Positions 33,001-37,599 of a stretch of DNA of 37,599 nucleotides are shown piece after piece. The DNA comes from Solobacterium sp. GTDB taxonomy: Bacteria > Bacillota_I > Bacilli_A > Erysipelotrichales > Erysipelotrichaceae. The position numbers were made by a program, and so were the translations under genes. The notes under the pieces were generated by a model, which worked only from the letters and a program-made list of their open reading frames with translations, ran no database searches and was not told where the DNA came from. Positions within the stretch are counted from its first letter, which is position 1. The number at the start of each line of letters is the position of its first letter. The stretch covers positions 1-37,599 of the forward strand of contig JAFYHC010000018.1 of the NCBI GenBank assembly GCA_017539385.1. The letters are read 5' to 3'.

Positions 33001-33093
33001 ATTACCATAGATTTCAGGAAATCCAATAAAAGTGTATATGACTTCCTGAGTGCGGTAATAAGCATAATACAAAAAACGAGAATATTGTATTGA
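30016..33093 (+). CDS. Double-TIR, Sel1 and 47-residue TPR-like repeat protein
   Basis: A 1025-residue cytosolic protein. TIR 1 is at about 21-135 (RVFFCCHPND, AAIWYYD, LFVVPVTADF, TVEFSFA) and TIR 2 at 170-300 (AYIFLSYRKKD, IAIWYDEFLIPGENF, FAMVVTPSLL). Glu at 96 and 248 occupies the place of the TIR NADase glutamate. A Sel1-like pair is near 306-376. TPR-like repeats then follow at 399-760, with the leading Tyr/Phe at 399, 446, 493, 540, 587, 634, 681 and 728, exactly 47 residues apart. A beta-rich PH-like domain is at about 915-1010. The middle of the gene is very AT-rich compared with the neighbours. The architecture suggests a signalling or defence protein that senses through repeats and acts through TIR; no partner gene is seen. 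Confidence 0.88.
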   Translation: MTEYKGLKYKTRGNVSPQGRPRVFFCCHPNDFERMFDPITKEILDIQINAAIWYYDSKEGIPEGENFFADLSQMQLFVVPVTADFIYSENKARTVEFSFAIDHHIPVLPLLQESGLEKDFNKICGDLQYLDKYAATNDPTALPYADKLKKYLKSVLVSDELAQKIRDAFDAYIFLSYRKKDRKYAQQIMHLIHKNDFCRDIAIWYDEFLIPGENFNDAIEAAMQKSSLFAMVVTPSLLENPNYVMTVEYPEARNQAKTILPIKGKETNISELSALYPEITDVADEYTLPKRLREALLSITLRKNNKGPEHNFLIGQAYLSGIDVETDHEKALKLITSAAEAGLPEAYEKLVSMYRNGEGVKRNYNCAIEWQRKYVKYLECILKQEKTIPNIISVLNNLYYLGSYEQENKKLNDALLTFSHYFEYVKIIAAIPDVFKMLKPIIIASYLRIGDICRDSGKVSLAVESYRNVIKSILSSDNLNDSALYQETLSNAYKRVGGICEKQGKLEEAEAWFRKSLDIEQNAIKEIENLQSLQNLSISFDQLGNLKSNEEKLKEAEKWYQKSLEIRQRLSDISNTPQLMNSIALNYRRLADISRREGDMEKAERLFLKSLEILEKVVEEMNTPDYRRHLAISYVELGDLKRNTNRLKEAKELFSKSFDMFQEIAAETDAIESQCDIAYSYSRFAMIEAKEGNFAKEKEYYLKSMELLEEICTKSENVQHHCELSDVYRKLGINCADEGKLEEAKDWFFKSLDITQLLIIGDPISSYNKAQYEKSKNITEDDDILSKSIDRYSNYNEILQKFKEKKLPNILLEDLCRVYTSLGLLSNISERERMVYLTQLKEFGSFLFQQNSISKYSDFIKIAEEQMAELTFLNDADKNAVSRQTALEDKIKEACNKAVIEYIYSGKDPNIKKADNCPNLICDVLEAWSGIPIGQVYGIDYRKGGLFSRQSYYILYAEKGMISNCEGCPVIQYEKISDVKLTKNGVAIGMLSGKRITIDFRKSNKSVYDFLSAVISIIQKTRILY

Positions 33094-33574
33094 TTGAAAC
33101 GAGGCAACCCTTACTATTTTATCTGCTTTTTACCCTGTCTTCCTTTCATGCTCAAAGCGTAAAAACCAAACCGGAAAGACAGGATTCTGAGATGTTGGAA
33201 GTAAGAATTCAAGCAAACGAAAAACTTGTCGGACGGTATTTCGTGTATGGCATCTTGCATAACAAAACATGCATTGTTTTACGTATAATCCGGCGGTGCT
33301 GAAAAGCGCAATCATTGAAAAGAAGATGCATGCAAACCGAGTATAGTTGAAATACTAATATCGATTCGAAACATCCTCCTGCAATTTAGAAACACTCTCT
33401 GAGATAATCGTATTACGCTATAGTTATTTCTCATGCACTATTTTTCTTTTCCTTTTGAACGGACATACTGTATACACGGCGCTTATCAGGAGCAACTTGT
33501 TTTGTCCACTGAAGAAGTTTTGCAAAAAACTGTATAATGGTATCGTTGAAGCCAGAATGGCAAAGGAGGCAATG
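33094..33574. other. 481-bp gap after the TIR gene
   Basis: No convincing gene. Two short open frames of 60-70 codons exist but have no ribosome site or recognisable sequence. CCTGTCTTCC (33134-33143) and GGAAAGACAGG (33173-33183) can pair with one bulge, perhaps a weak terminator of the TIR gene. The rest is AT-rich until the promoter of the zinc-ribbon gene near 33533. Confidence 0.6.
33533..33538 (+). promoter_or_regulatory. -10 TATAAT ahead of the zinc-ribbon membrane protein
   Basis: A perfect TATAAT lies 37 bp before the chosen start codon, with a poor -35 box. AAAGGAGG follows at 33562-33569. Confidence 0.5.
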
Positions 33575-34384
33575 ATGAAAGTTTGTCCGGGCTGCGGCTA
33601 TCCAATTGAAGAAGAAAATGCGCTCTTCTGTCCGGAATGCGGCGTAAAACTGACCGGTGTCAGTGAAGATACAGAACCGATCGATATTGAGAATATTCCG
33701 GAGCGGAAAGAAAATAATCTGCAGGAAACGATGAGCGGACTGGGAAATTCGGCCAGAAATCTGTTTGATAATCTGGCGGAATCGTCCGGGAAAGCAGTCA
33801 GTACGATGAAGGAAAACTATGACCGCACCGTGCAGGAAGCAGGAAAGAACAATATTGTTCTGGCGGATGGAGAAGTGATCATCCGAGAATATGAAGTCCT
33901 CAAAATGCACCTTCCGCCGGCACGCGGCAGACTGATTGTGACCAATAAACGTATTCTGTTCTATTCCGGATCGGTATACCGCAAGGCGATGAGCTCGGTA
34001 CCGATCGATACGGTCGGTTCCATCAGTATGTACAATGGCATGGCGCTGAGTGTGATTGCGATGCTTGGATGCGCAGTCATGGTGTATCTGTTTGCGGTAT
34101 GTCTGGGTTCCCGCTATATGCAGGGATATGCGCTGCTGTGCTTCGTGCTGGCTTTGGTATGTGCATATCTGGCACTTCGCAGGACGATGTTTCTGTGCAT
34201 TGCTTCGGTGAACTCATCGACCGGGCTGATGATCGGGCGTCCCAATCTGTTTGGTGCTTCGCTTTATACGGTCGGCGGTCGTGCCGGTGCAGATGCAGAG
34301 GCAGTGATGAATGAGCTTGGTGCGATCGTTCTGGATCTGAAGCAGGACAGCGAAAAGGCTGTCGAAAAATGGAAGAGATCCTAA
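33575..34384 (+). CDS. Zinc-ribbon membrane protein with PH-like domain
   Basis: A 269-residue protein. The start is the ATG five bases after AAAGGAGG; an adjacent ATG three bases earlier is the alternative. The N-terminus has a double zinc ribbon, CPGCG and CPECG, at about residues 4-25. A polar linker follows, then a GRAM/PH-like domain (RGRLIVTNKRILFYSGS near residue 116), and two membrane helices at about 160-205. Proteins of this build are common in Firmicutes and have no assigned biochemical function. It is next to a second zinc-ribbon membrane gene, 15 bp on, and probably in one operon with it. Confidence 0.82.
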   Translation: MKVCPGCGYPIEEENALFCPECGVKLTGVSEDTEPIDIENIPERKENNLQETMSGLGNSARNLFDNLAESSGKAVSTMKENYDRTVQEAGKNNIVLADGEVIIREYEVLKMHLPPARGRLIVTNKRILFYSGSVYRKAMSSVPIDTVGSISMYNGMALSVIAMLGCAVMVYLFAVCLGSRYMQGYALLCFVLALVCAYLALRRTMFLCIASVNSSTGLMIGRPNLFGASLYTVGGRAGADAEAVMNELGAIVLDLKQDSEKAVEKWKRS

Positions 34385-34399
34385 TGCAGAGGGAAAACG

Positions 34400-35179
34400 A
34401 TGGAAAATGTATGTACGCAATGCGGGCATCCGCTGAAAGAAACAAATAAATACTGTCCTTTTTGCGGGGCACCGGTGCAGGCTTCCCCGGTATTGACGGA
34501 AGAAGAAACACCGCGAGAAGTCGAAGATCCTGCATCAGAACATCGCAGAACAGGAAGACGGCTGCTGGGGATCATCGGGGCAGTCATTGTGCTGGTTGCG
34601 GGAGGATTGTTTGTCACGCATCTGATCAGCAGAAACAATGCGCGTAATGAACTGTATAAAAAGATGGCAGTGTACTGGAGCGAGAAGGCGTCCGGGGATG
34701 TTGTGGAATTGACATGGTATGTGAATGGACGCGTGGATCCGCTGCAGTATGCAGAGGTGGGATATCCGATCACTGCGGAACCTGCCATGATCGATGTGTC
34801 CGTGGCAGGGGATACGCAGGTAACATTTACGGTTACGGCGGAAGATGAAAAAGCAGGCACTGTGGTGCGCACATATACAAAGACGTTTACGGTCAAAGAC
34901 AGGATCGCTCCCAAAGTCAGTTTTGCGGATGACCCGGTCGTCATCGAAGCCGGGAGTGAGTTTGATCCGGCATCGAATATTGAAATGGTCAAAGATGATA
35001 AAGACGGTGAACTGCAATACCGGCAAGAGAGAACGGATGAGCAGGGAACTGCCTATTATACGTGGACGATCAATGGAAATCTGAATGAAGCAGGCAGTCA
35101 CTATGTTGAAGTGTATGCGGTGGATGCGGCAGGCAATGATACGGTCGCGTTCTTCCAGATACAGGTGAATGCACAGTAG
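34400..35179 (+). CDS. Zinc-ribbon membrane protein with Ig-like (DUF5011-type) domain
   Basis: A 259-residue protein. The N-terminal zinc ribbon CTQCGHPL...YCPFCG is at residues 5-23, followed by a membrane helix (LLGIIGAVIVLVAGGLFVT near 55-73) and an extracellular part. The C-terminal region from about residue 168 (DRIAPKVSFADDPVVIEAGS, then VYAVDAAGNDTVAFFQIQV) is an Ig-like beta-sandwich of the DUF5011 kind. Topology is zinc ribbon inside and Ig domain outside. It forms a pair with the upstream zinc-ribbon gene. Role unknown; perhaps signal transmission or envelope sensing. Confidence 0.82.
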   Translation: MENVCTQCGHPLKETNKYCPFCGAPVQASPVLTEEETPREVEDPASEHRRTGRRLLGIIGAVIVLVAGGLFVTHLISRNNARNELYKKMAVYWSEKASGDVVELTWYVNGRVDPLQYAEVGYPITAEPAMIDVSVAGDTQVTFTVTAEDEKAGTVVRTYTKTFTVKDRIAPKVSFADDPVVIEAGSEFDPASNIEMVKDDKDGELQYRQERTDEQGTAYYTWTINGNLNEAGSHYVEVYAVDAAGNDTVAFFQIQVNAQ

Positions 35180-35276
35180 GAAGCAGCGTGTTTCAGTCGG
35201 AAAATGGGCAGAAGGATGTCGCAAGAGGAATAGTGCAGGGAAGTATTCCTGCATACAATAATGACGGAGGTGTGCG

Positions 35277-35971
35277 ATGGAAATGCTGGGACCGCTGATC
35301 CGTCAGATCGGAATTATGTTTGTATTAATGGGCATCGGATATGCGATGTTCCGTTCGAAAAAAATCACGCAGAAAGGATCTGCGGAGATGGGACGGTCTT
35401 ATTGTATCTGGTGATTCCATCGGTCATTATCAATAGTTTCTTCATTGAGCGAACAACAGAAAACATACAGAAATTCTTCGTATCTGCGCTGATTTCGCTG
35501 GCGGCGATGGCACCGAAAAAGATCCTGACCAATCCGGTGACAATTGCGCTTGCGGCGGGGATAGTGATTTTCTTCCTCGGTATTCCGGTGCCGGATTTTG
35601 TCAAAGGAATTCTGTCTGCACTGACGGGTCTGAATACACCGCTGGCAATGATCATATCGGGTGTGTATCTGGCACAGGCGGATCTCTTGGCCATGGTGAA
35701 AAGCCGCAATAACTATGCGGTTTCACTGGTGCGCCTGGTGTTGATCCCGGTGCTTACCATTGTGCTGATGCGCGTTGTGCCGGCAAGTGATCCGGCGATG
35801 AAAGCGGCGATCATGATCGCTGCAGCTGCACCGGTCGGTTCCAATGTGGCAGTCTTTGCCCAGCTGTATCAGAAAGATTACCGCAAAGCCGTGGAACATG
35901 TGTGCATGTCTACGCTGCTGTGCCTGGTGACGCTGTCACTGGTATTGATGCTGGTGCAGAATTTTGGCTGA
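35277..35971 (+). pseudogene. AEC-family permease, frameshifted and internally deleted
   Basis: The ATG at 35277, six bases after GGAGG, begins MEMLGPLIRQIGIMFVLMG and continues to SAEMG, where the frame is lost at about 35390. One base added restores TVLLYLVIPSVIINSFF and a long C-terminal part ending in LVLMLVQNFG. AEC (auxin efflux carrier-like) permeases are about 300 residues; here the two parts sum to about 231. The sequence jumps from LISLAAMA to PKKILTNP near 35510, missing the helices normally between. So there are two separate lesions: a one-base shift and a deletion of about 75 codons. Probably a non-functional remnant of an organic-acid exporter. Confidence 0.85.
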
Positions 35972-35988
35972 TGTACAGTGCGAAATGA

Positions 35989-37062
35989 TCAGATCGAGAC
36001 GAAAGTGCCTTCCATGGCACTTTTTTCCATGGCTTCAATGATCTGCAGAACATGCAGGGCAAGGGAAGCAGAAGCCTGATGGGGTGTATGGGTGCGGATG
36101 GCTGCGGCCATATCATAGGCGCCAAGACCCCGGCAGTTGTCATGGTATGAATTAACAGGATCCAGGACGATGGGTACAGGCGGTTCATGGAAGTTTTTGG
36201 GAATGGCCGGTACAAAGCGGACTGGGTCACCGAAATGATTTGGATCACCCAGCAGAAGGATTCCCTTCGTTCCCTGAATGACAAAATCAGCACGGTCGAT
36301 GGCATACGTCTCACTGTCATCGCTCAGTGTGCCGGTGATGCCGTTTTCCAGACGCAGGATGGAAGAAAGAATCGCTTCATTTGGGGTGGAGATGGTTTTG
36401 CCGTAGTCAGCGGACTGCGGGAAGATACAGGTTCTTTCCGGATAGGGTGTCTGCAGGAACGCTGCGGCGGTCTGCGTCTTTCCAAGCAGGTAGGTGATGG
36501 CGGTCAGATAATAGACGACATAGTCACGCAGGATGCCGGCACCGGGCTGGCGCAGGAATGGGAACATGCCGGTGAGTATGTCATTGTTTCTGGTGATGGA
36601 AGCAGTGAAGGAATGAATGTCGCCAAGCATGCCGTCTTCGATGGCTTTTTTCGCAGTCGCAAAGCTGCTGCCAAGGAAGGTGTCCGGTGCAGAGCCAAGA
36701 TACAGACCTTTTTCCTTCGCCAGAGCAATCAGGGATTCTGCTTCTTTGCAGGTTTGGGTGATCGTTTTCTCGGTATATACGTGTTTTCCGGCAAGAAGGG
36801 CTTCGCGAATCAGTGCTTCGTGGGAAGCAACCGGGGTCAGGATGATAACAAGTTCGACCTCGGGATCGTGCAGGATGACATCGTTGGTGCAGCCGGTCAG
36901 GCCGTACTGTTCCGCTTTCTTCTGTGCGCGCTCAATGTGGGAGGCACTGACATAGCGTACTTGGATGCGGTCGGAGAATATACCGGTCAGATTGCGCAGA
37001 TAGGCATCACTGATCGCACCGGCGCCGATCACACCGGTAATGAGTGGTTTTATTGCAGTCAT
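35989..37062 (-). CDS. Gfo/Idh/MocA-family oxidoreductase, copy 2
   Basis: A 357-residue NAD(P)-dependent dehydrogenase-like enzyme. The Rossmann motif is GVIGAGAISDAYLRNL at residues 10-25 and the EKTITQT segment is at about residue 97, with the family Lys after Glu. The start follows AAAAGGAG; reading further upstream gives no reasonable protein. The gene is divergent from the S-box leader. The residues that determine the sugar are not conserved enough to name it. Confidence 0.9.
   Translation of the reverse strand: MTAIKPLITGVIGAGAISDAYLRNLTGIFSDRIQVRYVSASHIERAQKKAEQYGLTGCTNDVILHDPEVELVIILTPVASHEALIREALLAGKHVYTEKTITQTCKEAESLIALAKEKGLYLGSAPDTFLGSSFATAKKAIEDGMLGDIHSFTASITRNNDILTGMFPFLRQPGAGILRDYVVYYLTAITYLLGKTQTAAAFLQTPYPERTCIFPQSADYGKTISTPNEAILSSILRLENGITGTLSDDSETYAIDRADFVIQGTKGILLLGDPNHFGDPVRFVPAIPKNFHEPPVPIVLDPVNSYHDNCRGLGAYDMAAAIRTHTPHQASASLALHVLQIIEAMEKSAMEGTFVSI
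36002..36026 (+). terminator. Terminator inside the 3' end of the convergent oxidoreductase
   Basis: AAAGTGCC and GGCACTTT pair around TTCCAT, then more T residues. It ends the AEC remnant transcript while lying within the coding sequence of the minus-strand gene, like the trpB2/araC terminator. Confidence 0.75.
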
Positions 37063-37134
37063 GGATATGTACTCCTTTTGCTGAAATTCTATCATGTGAT
37101 GCATGTAAACGTGTGCGGTTTTGTGCTGCATGTG

Positions 37135-37143
37135 TGGTATAAT
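37135..37143 (+). promoter_or_regulatory. Extended -10 promoter for the S-box leader
   Basis: TGG-TATAAT is an extended -10 element (TGn before the hexamer). Transcription would start near 37150, just at the beginning of the aptamer. The -35 box is weak, which the TGn element may compensate. Confidence 0.6.
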
Positions 37144-37148
37144 GGCAG

Positions 37149-37255
37149 TGCCATAAAGAGACAGGCGAGAGACAAGCTCGATGACCCTGCAGCAACCCCC
37201 CGATTGAGCGGGAACGGTGCTAAAGCTTGGATGATGGAAGAAGCGTGAATATGCA
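37149..37255 (+). promoter_or_regulatory. SAM-I (S-box) riboswitch aptamer
   Basis: The conserved core is readable: GAGACAGGCGAGAGAC at 37159-37174, the kink-turn region CTCGATGACCCTG, then CAGCAACC, a P3 hairpin with CCCGATTGAGCGGG, and GGTGCTAA at 37216-37223. A P4-like stem (GCTT with AAGC, 37225-37244) and a closing P1 (37149-37155 with 37250-37255, one bulge) complete the fold. The S-box binds S-adenosylmethionine and usually turns off methionine or SAM genes. The downstream gene here is not a known one. Confidence 0.85.
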
Positions 37256-37262
37256 GGTATGT

Positions 37263-37299
37263 GTCTTTCATCATCGCGATGGAAGACTTTTTCTTTCTT
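37263..37299 (+). terminator. S-box expression platform: terminator with competing antiterminator
   Basis: GTCTTTCATC (37263-37272) and GATGGAAGAC (37278-37287) form the terminator stem with one G-T pair, followed by TTTTTCTTTCTT. The 5' arm can instead pair: 37264-37275 with GATGATGGAAGA at 37230-37241, inside the aptamer's P4/P1 region. The two structures exclude each other, as expected for SAM-dependent termination. Confidence 0.85.
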
Positions 37300-37328
37300 C
37301 TGTTTCTTATGGCAGAAGGAGGAAATGC

Positions 37329-37580
37329 ATGACATTAGATGATAGAAATGTGCCGCAGATCGTGCGGGATTATCATGTGCTGGACATTTGCGAAGAACAG
37401 ATGGAAGGAATGAGTGAAGAGGAAAGACGGGCATTTTTGATGCTGAGGGCATTTGCACAGCAGAGAGTGCTGGATCAGATGTCTCCCGAAGAGTTTGGGG
37501 TATTGCTGAAAACGGTGGAGACATGCAGTCCGGATGCACGGCAGGAGCTGATCAGAAGATATAAACGGCGTCTTGTTTGA
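37329..37580 (+). CDS. Uncharacterised 83-residue protein under S-box control
   Basis: A small acidic/basic helical protein translated from an ATG just after AGAAGGAGGAAA. It has no membrane segment or signal peptide; the segments MEGMSEEERRAFLMLRAF and DQMSPEEFGVLLKTV look like amphipathic helices. I do not recognise a family. It is the first gene after a SAM-I riboswitch, so its expression should rise when SAM or methionine is short. The window ends 19 bp later, so it may be the first gene of a longer operon that holds the real methionine gene. Confidence 0.8.
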   Translation: MTLDDRNVPQIVRDYHVLDICEEQMEGMSEEERRAFLMLRAFAQQRVLDQMSPEEFGVLLKTVETCSPDARQELIRRYKRRLV

Positions 37581-37599
37581 GGACACAACATGCTATACT

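Noticed and set aside
33090..33302. 70-codon frame after the TIR gene starting with TTG
   Set aside because: No ribosome site, no recognisable sequence, and the hairpin arms at 33134-33183 lie within it.

Overview
The window is about 37.6 kb of a mid-GC Gram-positive chromosome. Strong AGGAGG-type ribosome binding sites, T-run hairpin terminators, cre-like sites, lactose/cellobiose-type PTS proteins, RpiR, AraC and MerR regulators, an S-box leader and tight operons with ATGA overlaps all point to Bacillota. The style suggests a gut Erysipelotrichales-like organism, but there is no marker gene that fixes the taxon. I saw no rRNA, tRNA, CRISPR array, insertion sequence or replication origin.

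Layout. (1) 1-1311: 5'-truncated type-2 TrpB. (2) 1325-5900: a divergent AraC regulator and a three-gene operon (anion permease, alpha/beta hydrolase, galactonate-dehydratase-like enolase) for uptake and breakdown of an organic or sugar acid. A 14-bp inverted repeat and a cre-like site lie between them. (3) 5906-7378: four 33-bp tandem repeats leading into a DUF4143-type ATPase. (4) 7475-11020, minus strand: a zinc-ribbon protein of unknown family, two tandem MerR paralogues and a PASTA-like lipoprotein. (5) 11109-14004: TetR, RpiB/LacAB-type isomerase, SGNH hydrolase and PfkB sugar-phosphate kinase. (6) 14041-15947: an orphan PTS IIB and a decaying locus with the 3' end of a sulfatase, an intact esterase and an internally deleted, frameshifted TauE/SafE exporter. 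(7) 16019-19051: histidine phosphatase, GH1 6-phospho-beta-glucosidase, cyclase-family hydrolase. (8) 19133-23834: a small unknown protein, a two-subunit chromate-type transporter divergent from LysR, DUF202, an ECF S component and a Gfo/Idh/MocA oxidoreductase. (9) 23870-29911: a second carbohydrate region with a small protein, a second GH1, RpiR, PTS IIC, a membrane protein and a sulfatase without signal peptide. (10) 30016-35971: an AT-rich double-TIR/Sel1/TPR protein, two zinc-ribbon membrane proteins and a broken AEC permease. (11) 35989-37580: a Gfo/Idh/MocA oxidoreductase divergent from a SAM-I (S-box) leader ahead of an uncharacterised 83-residue protein.

How it fits together. The main theme is PTS-linked beta-glycoside use: IIB and IIC components, two 6-phospho-beta-glucosidases, sugar-phosphate isomerase and kinase, esterases, and one intact plus one remnant sulfatase. 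A consistent but unproven reading is import and phosphorylation of a decorated (possibly sulfated or acylated) disaccharide followed by cytosolic removal of the decorations and hydrolysis. Three cre-like sites and two RpiR-type operators show local control. Three broken genes (sulfatase, TauE/SafE, AEC), each missing a large segment, indicate reductive decay of parts of this accessory region. The most unusual single gene is the 1025-residue double-TIR protein, whose helical repeats keep an exact 47-residue period.
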